Source: Amaurobius ferox
Taxonomy: Eukaryota; Arthropoda; Arachnida; Araneae; Amaurobiidae
Assembly: GCA_951213105.1 (NCBI GenBank)
Contig: OX578140.1
Location: 31,270,018-31,334,017 of the forward strand
DNA: 64,000 nt
Direction: 5' to 3'
Below are positions 32,816-45,274 of the stretch, piece by piece (positions within the stretch are counted from its first letter, which is position 1; each line of letters opens with the position of its first letter). Position numbers and translations under genes: made by a program. The notes under the pieces are model-generated. The model searched no databases. It saw nothing but the letters and a program-made list of their open reading frames with translations, and was not told the origin of the DNA.

Positions 32816-33681
32816 CAGGGTGTCCCAAAAAGATTGAAACACGTTTTAATTCTTTAGCTGTTAGAGCTGTAAGTGGGCAATGTAAATTGCAAAAATGTTG
32901 AAAGTAAGGTAGGAAATGAGACTGCGTTAATGAATAGTCCTTCCATTCATTTTCAAAAAATTACACAAGTTTTTATACGACCCCTTTACACAAATTTTAT
33001 CAATCAGAAAATTTTTATTTTTAATGCAACAAGATCATTAAAAAAACCGCATATCTATATCTTTAAAATCAACTGAATTATGATAAAGGAAAAAATCTGA
33101 CTTATGCCACTTTTCCGTATCATGTGAAAGGCTGTTTCATCAGTGAAAACACGGATCATAAACAAATTGACGATGGAAATTGTTTAGATCAAAAATATGT
33201 TAATATGTGTCAAAATTTTTTATCACAAATGCATCTAAATAAAGCATTACACAGACAGAGATCATATAAAGTAGTGGTACTCACTACGCGATTGGGTATC
33301 CTATGTATTATCATCTATCATCCAGTTTTATCTTTTTTGTGATATGTCACAAATTTACATTTCTAATTTGATATAGGGTCCCCATTCACAATGTTCAATT
33401 TTCAATTAAATATAACTCGCTCAATTTTAAAGATACAGATATGCGGTTTTTTTGATGATCTTGTTGCATTGAAAATAAAAATTTTTTGATTGACCAAATT
33501 TATCTAAGGGGATCGTAAAAAAATTAAAAAAGTGTAACTTTTTGAAAATGAATGGGAGGACTATTTCATTAACGTAGTCTTATTTCCTACCTTACTTTCA
33601 ACATTTTTGAAATTTACATTGCCCACTTATCTCCAACAGGTAAAGAATTAAAGCGCGTTTCAATCTTTTTGGGACACCTTG
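32816..33681 (-). mobile_element. Mariner/Tc1-superfamily element with long inverted repeats
   Basis: Ends cagggtgtcccaaaaagatt (32816) and aatctttttgggacaccttg (33681) are flanked by TA. The inverted arms extend about 260-280 bp with mismatches. The centre retains a transposase fragment on the - strand (about 33149-33100) reading VFTDETAFHM. This corresponds to the F(T/S)DE(A/S)xFH catalytic motif of arthropod mariner-like transposases. It is otherwise non-coding, an internally deleted non-autonomous copy. Confidence 0.82.
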
Positions 33682-33687
33682 TATAAT

Positions 33688-33850
33688 ATATTGTGGATGC
33701 TATGACCGGCTATTGACTCTTTTGCCTTCATATGTTCATTATTCCCACATTAGTTAGAAGTATATCACAAATATATTTGAATTTAAATTATAGGAATCTG
33801 TCAATTTCAGCTCAAACTATCTGTTTAATACAGCAAAATATGAGTTTATT
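33688..33850 (+). repeat. Diverged local duplication, unit B
   Basis: It is the partner of 31608-31840 (ttgtggatgctatgaccggc .. ggaatctgtcaatttcagctcaaa). The mariner-like element lies between the two copies and almost touches this one. Confidence 0.6.
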
Positions 33851-34518
33851 ATTAATAACGCTTAATAGATGAACTATAACTATCGTCAAATATGTTTACT
33901 TTCTATATGCAATATCATTATCGCCAACTGAGATCGTTTCATTTACGATAGAAAATACCTTTTGCAATAATTTTGTATTTTGACGCCCAAGAATTCGCCA
34001 ATTGTTATTCAGTGTATACGATTGATGTTAATTAAATGTTAATTGCATTTTGATGATTATTTTACACGTGAGTAAGAAGAAATCATTTGTTTGGACTATA
34101 TAGAAGGTTACAAAAAGCCCCAATTCCAATTTACGGGGTGTTAATTCAACGTCAAATTCAATGTTCTGTGGATCCTGTATACCGTTATTTCACTGTGAAA
34201 GCGGTAAAGTCATTGCAGTATGTATAGAAGGTCATGTGCTGCACACTTAAGATTTTTGTATTGAAATCTAAAATAATTTGAGGATAATTTTGTATTTTAA
34301 CTTTAAAAAATAATTGATTGGAACTTAAATGTGAAGTTAATATAATATAACTTTGACTTCTTAATTATCAGTGATATTCAATACATGGATTATAATGCTT
34401 TGTATAAGTTCATAGTTATTTTCTTATTCGTCTTTTCTGCTAATTCAGTTAGCTTTGCGTGAAGTGAGTATGGAGGAAGAAAGTCATTTTTACGGAAATA
34501 TCTTTGCCATTCCAATAT
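33851..34518. other. Intergenic, weak duplication only
   Basis: 34150-34270 weakly repeats 32590-32720 (tttcactgtgaaag..gtcattgcag..ggtcatgt). Nothing else is seen. Confidence 0.45.
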
Positions 34519-34526
34519 ATTTTGAT

Positions 34527-35141
34527 TAGAGATGGGCAAGTAACACTTTTCTCAAATTCGAATATCGAATTCGTATACTAATCAGATTTTAAATATTCAA
34601 ACACCAGGAATTATTATTTTAAACTGTTAATAAATAATCTTTACATTTATTAGAAATTATCAATTATAAGTAAACGAATAAATAAATGATAATTATAAAC
34701 AAGCAGAAAAAAGCTATAAAGCCACATTATTTTAGAAATGAAACTTTTATTTTAAATTTTAATTATTTTATAGCAGTTTTTTTTATTTAATGTACTATTG
34801 ACTGCGATAATTTAATAATTTTAAATTTTTTTTATTTTTTTTAGATTTTTATTAAGAATACAGGCATTCAAATACGGCCAAGATGTAGTGTCTGCTGCTT
34901 GTCGCAAATTGAACCAGAGGTTTTGATGAGTCACTCTTCAAAAAAAAAAAAAAAAAAAAAAAACTGTTCATGCCGATGGATTAAATATTTCAAAAATAAT
35001 TCCTTCAACCGAAGATGCAGACTGCTCTGTTGTCAAAAATGTTTAAATTTGGTGGAAGCAAACTTTCTTCTGGGTAATTTATTCGAATTTCATATGGCGA
35101 ATAGTATTCGAGTACTTGCCGATAGTATACGCCCATCTCTA
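34527..35141. mobile_element. Non-autonomous hAT-like element (615 bp)
   Basis: The terminal inverted repeats are tagagatgggc (34527) and gcccatctcta (ending 35141). They are flanked by 8-bp duplications attttgat / attttggt with one mismatch, the length typical of hAT elements. Subterminal ttcgaat.tcgaatt.gtat motifs occur at both ends. The interior has a run of about 23 A (34939-34961) and no transposase. Confidence 0.78.
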
Positions 35142-35149
35142 ATTTTGGT

Positions 35150-35529
35150 TATTAACCAGTTTTGTCGATAATACTCCAAAAACTTCATAAGAGAGTACAG
35201 CAATAGTATTTAGTATTAAAAATCACAATGCACTTCAGAAAGGAATGGAGCATGGAATGAATATTTTTTTACATCTTTGTTATAAATCCTTAAAAAAAAA
35301 TCCTCAAAAACTGTACTCATTTAATAGTATCGATATATAAGGTAAATTAATTTTACATAAGACGATTCCACAGAAGTTAAGCATTTGATCAGAAGCAGAA
35401 GAATTGTTCATTATTTGTTCAGAAGTCAAAAAATAGCTATTTCAATAGCTTTATGTACAAGTTTATCACAAATGTAACAGCAGTCTTAGGTACCACCTTG
35501 CAAGCGATAAAAACTGTTATCAATTCAGT

Positions 35530-35560
<31 letters not shown>

Positions 35561-36059
35561 TTATATATTACCAATTAAAGTTGTGATAGAAATGAAAAAG
35601 TGATATGTTGAGCAAATTTTAGCTTTGTGCGTGAAGTTTTGCAAATTTTTCTGATATTATGCAGTGCTGGCAAATTTTTTTTATTAATGTAATATTAATA
35701 TCGTATTGTATAATTTGTTGTTTAGCAAATGCATTACAATGAAGGGATATATTTATCATAAGATTTTTTATTGAATACTCAATATTTTCTCCAAATTGTT
35801 TAATTTGAAATGAAGAAAGTATATTTTACAATTTATAAAAAGAGTTTCAGAGATGAAAATATATAGACTCTTTTACTTGATGCAAGAAATGACCCAGTAA
35901 ATTGACTGATCAAATGTCGACTCATATATCTTAATGTTTATACAAGGCGATTTGTTGAGCAAACTGCTTGCTCAAGTTTTTAACTTTGTCCACACTTCAG
36001 CTTATCGGACACAGAATATCATACTTCCTCCGAAGACTTGCCGAGTCTTTGCCAGTTAT
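35150..36059. other. Intergenic, no gene; (TA)n at 35530-35556
   Basis: AT-rich sequence with one 27-bp TA microsatellite. No other feature is recognised. Confidence 0.6.
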
Positions 36060-36073
36060 CCTAACTCTAAGCT

Positions 36074-36360
36074 ATTGTTGTTGTTGAGACCCAGACCGTC
36101 CGACCTGTCAGAAAGGTGTAAAATAACTGTTTGGACGACCAGGAAGAGCCACCCAATTTAGACCAGAACCCAGTGGGGGAGGCATCCACAGGGACCGTAC
36201 TTTCCTTCCCCAACCACCAACCTCTCAGAAGGACTTACGGACCCACATGTTTAACGTGATCGTACTCCGCGTGAACACGGCGGCAGTTTTGGCATCGAAG
36301 GGAATCGAACCCGGGCTTACCTAGTGCAATTCCCGCGCGCTAACCATTGGACTACCGCGC
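36074..36360 (-). mobile_element. Full-length tRNA-derived SINE with 14-bp target duplication
   Basis: cctaactctaagct occurs at 36060-36073 and 36361-36374. On the - strand the element begins with a tRNA-like head holding a perfect A box (TAGTCCAATGG) and B box (GGTTCGATTCC). A body of about 150 bp follows (conserved cgcggagtacgatcacgtta and ccccactgggttc segments). It ends in a conserved tail ggtcggacggtctgggtctc and a (CAA)n-type 3' end. Intact pol III boxes and a clean duplication mean it is relatively young. It lacks the 5S head of the 53 kb copy. Confidence 0.93.
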
Positions 36361-36374
36361 CCTAACTCTAAGCT

Positions 36375-37895
36375 GTGGCATATTTTCCATTATTCTTCTG
36401 CCACTTAGAAAGGACAATTTTAAAACCTATTATGCCCTAAATAGTGAATTTTTCAAAACGTATACTTGATTATTTGCATAATTGCATATTGAGACCTCGA
36501 GATAAGTGCGATAAACATATTAAATTTTCTGTAATAAATAAATTGCAGTTAATATAATGAAAAGACAGACATTTAAATGCTATTGATTCCCTTTTTATTT
36601 GTGTACACAAATTGCAAATTTTATTATGCGCAAATGCATTTTAAAAGAGTAATTGAATGTATTGCATTTAATTTCGTGAAACAAAATAAAATTTTACAAA
36701 TTTTGAATTTCCTCGCTAATTAGGCCCAGGCACGATTTCAAGATGAATAAACATTTTCAGTCTTACTGGATTAAAATAAAAACAAACAAGAAATTTATGA
36801 AGATTCATATGGTGGTAAATAGTGTGTACACTTCATTTTTAAAGAACCTATTTAGCACTTTTATTTTCTTTTGAATACTTATTTTGAACAGTCATAGGAA
36901 TTTAAAAAAAAAACATGAAGTTATATCCGGAAGTGAATCCTCCGACCCACTCTGAAATTCGGTGGCGAATCCAGTCACCAGCAAACTGCACCTGTAGCTA
37001 ATTCCGAGAAATAGATGTTTAAAGGAAATTTTTTTAACCGGAAGTGAAAAAAATCAAAAGTGGAAACCTTCATTTGACCACTCTGTTTCCTCTAGAATTA
37101 GGTGAAATTAATTTATATTAATTATCACAAGGCTCTATAGCCAATCTTGAGAAATGAATGTTTCAAGTAAAATGAAATTTTTTGAACAGGAAATGGAAAA
37201 AGAACTGGAAGTTGGAAATCCCAACCTTCTTGGAAATTATATGCTGAATCTATATCAGCCAACTTCTGATTAATTTCTATAGCAATTCGAGATAAATAGA
37301 TGTTTCAAGGAAAACTTTTTAGTAAAAACAATAGTATGGCAAAATTGTTGCCACTAACACATATACTTCATTCATTACGCTTTCTATTAAGACAACATAT
37401 TCGTATGTAATGAAAAGGGATCCACAGGCATATTTGATTATCACAGAATATAGGCCTGCAAAAATTAAATTTAATATGTGAATAACAAAATATAACAGAC
37501 GAAAACAAATTCTATTTTATGTTAATTTTATTTTGAAAGGTTCGAAATGTTTCAAAAATACTAGAAAAAAATTCCATGTCTGAAAAATCATGATTTTTAA
37601 ATGGTACTTAAATCCATTCGTCGGAACACAAATAGTTGAAGGAATAGAAAATCAAGATTTCGCAATATCATATCCAAGGAAAGTATTCAGTTTATTTACT
37701 CAATTTCTTGTTTCACTCAAAAGAGCTTCAGATTGCGAATAAAACATTTTTGACATAAAAAAAAAAATACTTTGAATTATTTTTATCAATAATTCATTTA
37801 TTCATAAATATGCCTCAAAATAGTAGACATTTCAGACGTCTATAATACTTATTAAATTATTAAACTTTCTAGACTTGAGAACCTACAAATGTGTG
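36375..37895. other. Intergenic, degenerate repeat at about 36920-37320
   Basis: Three loosely similar blocks share 'gagaaatagatgtttcaagg', 'ccggaagtgaa' and 'ggaaacc' motifs (about 36925, 37040 and 37190), suggesting an old tandem or transposon relic. No gene-like frame is present. Confidence 0.45.
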
Positions 37896-37901
37896 AAGCT
37901 G

Positions 37902-37955
37902 GAGTTACCTTACACCTTTCTGGTAGGTCGGACGGTCTGGGTCTCAACAACAACA
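37902..37955 (+). mobile_element. 5'-truncated SINE copy (3' tail only)
   Basis: gagttaccttacacctttct..gtctcaacaacaacaa matches the 3' end of the 36/53 kb SINE including the (CAA)n tail. A short duplication aagctg lies at 37896-37901 and 37956-37961. Confidence 0.8.
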
Positions 37956-37961
37956 AAGCTG

Positions 37962-40900
37962 ATTAATAGGAATGATTGAAACTCAGTTTCAGCAATTTAA
38001 TCAATATAATTTAAATATCTAGTAAATGCAAAAATAAATAGCATTTGTAAGAATAAAACAAAATGACTTTGTTTCAAAAATTTAAACATTAATTTTAACA
38101 TTTCAATGGTAAATATGTTTAAAATAGGAAATTTGTTAAATAAATTGGTTGAAAAATGAATCTGCAAATTTATCACGTAAGACTTTGAATTGCCAGTTAC
38201 GAAAAATTAAAAGTATATTTGAAAAATTTGTAAAACTGTATTAACGCACATGATTATTAGAAAATTTTGATTCAGATATATATTAAACATATTGAAGAAG
38301 TGCCCTTAAGGCGTCTAGCATATCACTGTTTTTCTCATTACTATAGCAAAAGTAGCAATATTAATCACAAGAGGTAGGAAATAGTACCCTAAATATAAGA
38401 TATGATTTATAAAGTGCTGAAAATCACAATTGTAAGTTAATTTATATGCACAATTTTAAGATAACAATTGGAATGATCAGCAGGTTTCGAGTTCTTCCAA
38501 ATTGAAAACAGAATTGCATCTTAAACGTATTTACTGTTTTTGTTTAAGTAGTTAGTTGATTGGTTGTCAGTTAAGTCAAGCGTGTTATAGTAATATATAT
38601 TATATTTTTTTATTTGTAATTAGATTATTAAGTGAGAATAGAGTTTTATTTTTACATATTGATGGGATAGAGTTTGATAATTAGGATAGCATTGGATTTA
38701 TATAAAATTATAATACATATAAAAACGGAAAAAAATGTCTATAAAAATACATGTTTCACAGAAATACAGATAATTCAAATTACTTCAAAAGAGTTAAATA
38801 TTAAGAGATGTTGCAAGAATAATTTTAATTATTATGTAAATAAAAATTGTCGAATATAATGACTTGCTATATATTCATATTTCATTTGATCTTTATAATT
38901 TCTTATTTGTAGCTTAATTGTAAAAATTGCATTCAATTTTTAAAAAATGTTCTGCAATTAATATGTAAAGACATTGGAATAAAATTTTACGGTCCCTATA
39001 AAGAAAGAATTTAAATAAATAATTAAAATTCACATTGATTGCAAATTAAATTTATTTAAATATTAAGCTATATATATAAAATTACAGTTTATTTTAGTTC
39101 GTTTAACGTAATGTAATATCATATATCAAATATTTTATTAAAAATCCTGGTATTTATTTAATTTGTTAATGTTCATTTACAACACAAAAATAAAGTATAA
39201 TTTAAATCATATAAAATTTATAAATAACACTAGCTTGCGAAACTTTTATTTTGCTACGTTTTACTTTGTTTACTTTTATGTTTTACGTCACATTTGCAAA
39301 AGTCCATTTTTACAGGTGTATGCTTTTTAGCTACACGCGACAAAAGCTTCAATTAAAGTAAAACACATGTAATTTTCTTATTACAAATGATTTATTTGAA
39401 ATAATTATATGCGTCATGTTTTTCAAATTAAAAAAAGGTTCCTGAGAAAAAGTAATGAGAAATACTTATAGAAGTATAAGTTAATCACCAAAATCGATTA
39501 AAAGTGTCCATTTCGGTATTATATTTACAATTTAAGAAATTTACAAAATGATCTATGTGTGGTACACAAAGATGGGTGTATTTTTGAACTCCATTAAATT
39601 ACTCAACTCAAAAGTTTGGCAGCAAAATCTTCACAAGCTAGTGAAATCTGTAAATCCATATATATTGCCACATTACTGGCAATTTTTGATTATTTAAATA
39701 TTGTGAATGATAAAAAAATTACATTGGTATCGTTAAAAAGTCAACCTGCATCAAATTTTGATATGAAATATCTTATAAGTTTGATACGTATTATATTTTT
39801 ATTTATTTCTTTTGTATGAGTTAAATGCAATGATGCTAGTAAAAAGGCATCAATTACAAAATTTCAAATATTTTTAAATACTTATGTGATTAATCAAAAT
39901 TTTATGTAATAAAAATTTACGTTTTTCATGAAATAAAAAGATGTGTGCTCCGATCCCGGCAAACGCATGCACAATGTTGAGACTAAAGGATTTTATTTAA
40001 AATATTTTAAATTATATATTTTCTGGTACTTACCTAATAACAGAGAATACGATTCCTTCTTACCGAAATTTGCGACTAAACTTTCTTATTGGCTCTAAAA
40101 AATATTAGTTTAGAATTGCTTAGTTTAAACTGTGAATTAAAATTATTTATTCCAAAATTGTTTTATTTGAAATATTAAATTTGGAATTATTGAAATAAAA
40201 AAATACATTAAATAATTAAGTAAAAAAGTTTTCAGTTATGTAATAATATTTTAATAGTGTAAACATTAATTAATGCCATAATCATATTTCTAGTACAGTA
40301 GTTATTATTGGATTTTTTTTGCAATTGTTAAGACTCACCAGCATCAAATGGCAGTGAACTACAAAGGCAAGTAAAAACAAACTATTATACATTTAGAATT
40401 TGTTTAAAAATGTTTTTAAATTTTTAAAGTTGGAATAAAAACTGTAACTATTTTCGATTTGAATAATTCAATATTTTAATATGTAAAATACCTAGGTAGG
40501 CAAACAATGTGTCAACACGCTACGGTTTCTTTTAATTAATGCAACTTGCAAAAGGAAGTATTTTGTCAATTTTGAAGTAATACATGGTTTAAAATATTGC
40601 ATACAAGTTTCGATTTTCTTTTATTAGGAAGGTGTCCTTTATTTTATTTTTCTTCTACTGTTCATTAACATAAAATATCATTTTTATATATTTCTAAATA
40701 TTTATTAATTCTTTGAAGTTTGTCATACCAAATCAGACGAACAATCAAGAGCCAATTTCGATGCAACAGAACAACACTAATCAGCAATAAATATATTTTA
40801 CAATTGCAAAATACATTTTAATTGATATACCCAGCAAGATACAATCAGTTTGTTTGAATAATGTTAAGGACTCAATATGAGTCTTCTTCAGCTCTGAATG

Positions 40901-41385
40901 TTGTTGATGGACAGATGTATATACTTTATCTCTTTGGTTGTATCTAATAAATACCTACGAGATACTAAATGCCAGTTGTATTTATAGTTCAGCAATTGTT
41001 GCCTGTTACAGCAACGATTGCTAAAATAGCAAACAAACGGGGGAAGGTTGGCTTAACACTTAACTATCGCCATCTGCCTACTGCCAACGAGATGTTAAAA
41101 GGAGAAATAACCGAACAGGGGTATTCCCTTCGAGTAAAATCCCTTCTCGATGGGCGCTGGTGTGATCAGAAGGTGCGGTGTGATCAGAAGATACGGTTAG
41201 AGATTCTTTGTAGCAAAGCCATGTTTCTTTTCATCTGCTGCATCCTGGTAACCAACGCCATCTCTCGGTGACGTATATTGAAGCATATAGGCCAATGCAT
41301 ACACAATATATGATTTCATTAAGGTAGCATGTTTAAAATTTAATTATAGAACACTTTAAAATTAAAGTCTTTATATGATCGCACT
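37962..41385. other. Intergenic, no assignable gene
   Basis: Long AT-rich stretch. At 40869-40882 actcaatatgagt lies in a segment (gagtcttcttcagctctg) that looks like a retroelement terminus. A GC-richer 100-codon frame at 40969-41271 has no recognisable motif. Confidence 0.45.
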
Positions 41386-42175
41386 GAAAGACGCTGAAAG
41401 CATATTGCAAACTTGAGTATTTTCGATCCTAAACGCGTGCTTCATCAAAGGTATATGATAAGAAATGGATACATTGAGCTTCTGATACCTAGCCAAAACC
41501 CGTGAACAAAATCGGCACATCATTAATGGTCAAATTACAGAAAGAAAAACATGGGGATGAAAAAACATATAACATCAAAATGGACACAGCAGAAATAAAA
41601 TACAAAATAAACGCTTTTAGATGTTTAAAGAAGCAGATAATGAGTTAGCCTTCAAGGAATCAAGAATAAGCTGCCACACGAAAGTGAGAATTTGTACAGG
41701 GTCGTAATTACAGATGGAGTCACTATAAATAAATAAAAATTAAAAAAGCAAGATATTACGTAGATCTGAGACTTTGTAATCCATGGAATATCTTGGTTTT
41801 GAATATTTATCGATATTTATCGTGACCCTATCTGTAATTACATACTCTTTACAAAATCTCATTTTCGCGTAAAATATCTTTGATTCGTTGAAGATTAAAT
41901 CATATCTGCTTTTTTAAACATCTACATGTATTTATTTTGTATTTTACTTCTGCTGTATCAATTTTAATATATGTTTTCTATTACCATGTTTTTTCTTGTG
42001 AAATTCGGCCATTAATGATATCCAGCTTTTGTTCGCGGTTTTTAGCTGGATATAAAAAGTCTAATGTATTTTTTTCTTGTCATATGCTTCTGATGAAGGA
42101 TGTTTTGCTTCCGAAAGTGCCCAGGCATGTAATTAATTTAATGTTTTTTAGCGCGATCAAATAAAGACTATGTTT
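41386..42175. repeat. Diverged inverted repeat, arms about 370 bp
   Basis: gatcgcactgaaagacgctg.. (41386) is mirrored by ..ttttttagcgcgatcaaataaagac (ending about 42168). Similarity, estimated by eye at about 70%, runs inward through 'cattaatggtcaaatt', 'acatgg', 'agcagaaataaaatacaaaataaa', 'agatgtttaaaaaagcagat' and 'taattacagat' to a centre near 41770. It is an old foldback element or two head-to-head retroelement fragments. Confidence 0.7.
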
Positions 42176-42789
42176 TATATTTAAAACATAAATCATGATT
42201 TATATTAATATGCATGTTTTCACTTCCATACATAAAACTATATTTTCAAGTAGAAAACGATTTTTTTTATACAACTTCAGGGATCCATATGTTCGTTACT
42301 ATCACGAATTCCTGTTTTCGATATGCATTACATATAAAATTTCCATGGAAACATTTTTGGTTGAAGTGAAGTTGAGTTGTCCGATTGGTATCGTTTGTAA
42401 TAAAAAAGCGTTATGTCAAATTTACATCTACCAAGTCACAGGAACATCTACCACCCTGTTTCTAAACGTTATTGTCTCATATTTTTTTTAATTTTCTTTT
42501 AAATGTAAAGCAACCCCAGCCTCAACTGCACTTAAACCGATGTATTTTATTCTCTTCTGATTTGTATTTATATGTTTCAGTTTCCACCAATAAATATTAA
42601 AGTGGATAGCTATGAGGCACTTTGCAAGGTCATAAAAGCACTTACAAATATGGCGTTTCTCCGAAATATAACAATATGTACTTAAAAACGACTTAAACGG
42701 TACAAAATGGTTGTTCCTTTGTAACTGTATGTGTTAAAAATTCCGCAAAATTAATTTTTTTTTATGTGGCAACTCTTTTAAAATCCAAT
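42176..42789. other. Intergenic, no feature seen
   Basis: AT-rich. The 98-codon frame starting at 42195 has unstructured composition and no motif. Confidence 0.5.
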
Positions 42790-43165
42790 GTTAAAACTAA
42801 GGAGTGGGAGGGAGATAAAACTCTTATGGATTAATAACTTGAAAATACTATAATATTTTAAGCATTATATCTAGATGTTGATAGTGTTTGTAAAATCCCA
42901 TCTGTTCTTATTTAACGCATAAGGAAGGCGGAATGTTTAGTACATATATGTTTGAATATTTTTGAATTCAAATTATCAAATTATGAGAAGTAATAAGTTA
43001 TTTTTCGTAGTTGTAGAGCACGGTACAGAATATACTGGAGCAAAATTAAATAAAAGATAAAGCATTTAAATACGCAGGAATATTTCGTTTTTTGTCCTGA
43101 TTTTCATTGCACTGATAATTTATTTCTGCAAAATTAACAGTTTAAAAAATATTATTTATTTCAAT
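42790..43165 (+). repeat. Unclassified interspersed repeat R2, copy 2
   Basis: Same orientation as 28420-28815; see the shared landmarks there. There is no coding capacity. Confidence 0.65.
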
Positions 43166-44389
43166 ACGAGCCTTTCATCATAGAAATACATGCAATATGG
43201 TGGAACTTTAACTTCGCCAGCAGCATTGGAATTATTGTCTCAAACGATTCCTTCCAACATGAAGTTATTTTACCTCCATAGTTAAAACACGTTTAATTAA
43301 ACCATTCTCGTAATGATATGATAGCTATTAAAACAAACTTGACGAGGCAGAGAAATTACAATTTTTATACAGATATTGTTGATATACTTTTGTCCACTAT
43401 GAAGTTGAAAATAGAATAATTTCTTTGTTTGATATAGTAACACAACAGGGGATGTGCACCAGGTAAGATTAGCAGTTGTGCGATACACATGCATATGTAT
43501 ATGCATGTGTTTTACTGAAGTCAAATATATAACAATAAAACTGGCATTTAGAATATCAGATACACGGATATAACAACTGAAATGTTCCAACAAATTACTT
43601 AAAAAGGCGAACTCAAATTATATCCCTTGTAAGTAGCACTCATCTAATATAAATGTAATAAAATAACATTTAGTGGACAAATAACCAGATAGATTTGGTG
43701 GTTCAGGAGAAATGTGTATATATATCTATATATTTATATTTTTATTTATATTAATGGAAGAATTAGAATCAGGACTTCACCTTCACTCAAGAATGAAATT
43801 TCCAAAAGGATATTGAGCTTCATTTCTCACAAAGAAATTCTTTTCATTATTAAATATATAACATAATCGTGCAATGATTAAGACCTGAAAAAATATATAT
43901 TTTCCAAATGGAGAGCTTTTAAGTTGAACGTAAATACTTGTAAAACACCCCTACTAAAATACTATCACATTCACTGCTTGATTTTGTGTAGATAATTATA
44001 CGTGTGCAGTGTTTGGTAAAACAAGTTTTATTGTTTAAAAAAATTCATGAGATGTATTAGAAGTAATGGATATATTTTATTCTGTTGGAGAAACGTGAAA
44101 GCGTTTTGCAATGATTTTTACTTTAAGATATCTTCGTTTTAAAATTAGTTTGCGCCTCATATTATTATAAAATAAGGTATGATATGAAGTGTTCATAGAA
44201 CTTGATATGATCGGTTCAGATCCATCTGCAGACTAATCTAGCAGTCGAAACTCCACCAAACTTTGTTAGAGTACTCCTCAAAATGTGCGAAAGAGATTTT
44301 TTTTCAACAAATGCTGTTTGAAAATGACAATTTTGCACTGTTGGTAAAAAACTAGAAGATGGGGGAAAATCCTGAGATTTTTCATACAA
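43166..44389. other. Intergenic, no assignable feature
   Basis: A palindromic acacatgcatatgtatatgcatgtgt sits at about 43484-43510. No gene-like frame is present. Confidence 0.5.
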
Positions 44390-44820
44390 AATAAGTAAGT
44401 ATTCGACCTCAAAAAATATTTTTTGTATTCATACCAGCGTAATATATGGAATATAACACTGAAATTTCGTGTAAATCGTTTTAGAAGTTGAGATTAAGAA
44501 GGGTCACTGATTTTGAAGATCTTGCTTTATAACTAAACCATATACATTTCTCGGATATTTTTCTGCTTTTACATCAAGATAATACACGCAGTATACTATT
44601 AAAATTAGGTCCAAACCACATTAGCGGTTTTCGAAATCACGAAGAGCCAACGATTTAAAAAAAAAAATCACATTTTATACCTAAACTATATACATTTTTT
44701 GAATTCATATTCCTGCCTTTACATCTACATAATATATAAAGCTTGCCACCCAAATTGGGTCTAAATCGCTCCAGTGGTTTTTGAGATTACGAAAGGCTAA
44801 CGATTTGCTCCCATCGACAG
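44390..44820 (-). repeat. Unclassified repeat R3, about three tandem units of 150 bp
   Basis: Units near 44390-44515 (diverged), 44516-44665 and 44666-44820 share 'taaac-atatacatt', 'ctg-ctttacatc-a-ataata', 'gggtc-aa-c' and 'ggtttt-gagattacgaa..gccaacgattt'. The reverse complement of one unit is at 24195-24480. Confidence 0.65.
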
Positions 44821-45270
44821 ACGACAAAAGTCATTTCTGGTAATATCTAGGGAAATCACTGATGTATTTACAATGAAAACTCGACTTGTGATTAAATCAT
44901 AGTAGTCATACTTTTCTTGGGATACATCGGTTAGCATGAAAAGTTTGTTTTATCTATTTCTAAAATCATATCTATCGAGAAAACTGGCATAAGTCACAAC
45001 CACTATATACGTTCTTCTAGTTCAACGAGAGGAAGGTAAAATTTTCATCGGGCACCACTTTTAAACATCAATTTAGGGATTTATCTACCTATTAATGACG
45101 TTTATGTTATTCTTGCTCATAGGAAACGTTTGACAGCTTCACTGCTTAAAGTGCATTGCCCCATAAGTGGCTTCATGAAATCCTAGACAATATTTCTGTG
45201 CTTGGCAAATTAACACACACACACAAAAAAATCTTTTGATAATACTTCAGGGTGGGATTATCTGGTTCCT
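44821..45270. other. Intergenic; short (CA)n near 45218
   Basis: No other feature is recognised. Confidence 0.5.
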
Positions 45271-45274
45271 TTAA

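Noticed and set aside
36289..36360. A functional tRNA gene at the SINE 5' end
   Set aside because: The pol III boxes are intact, but the acceptor ends do not pair and the element is bounded by a retroposition duplication.
40969..41271. 100-codon plus-strand gene
   Set aside because: Locally higher GC, but no domain, no splice partners and no polyadenylation context. More likely part of an unrecognised retroelement.
42091..42118. Possible hammerhead ribozyme core (ctgatga..ccgaaa)
   Set aside because: The core strings are present, but I could not find pairing stems I and III or a cleavage triplet in the right place. Similar strings are common at transposon ends.
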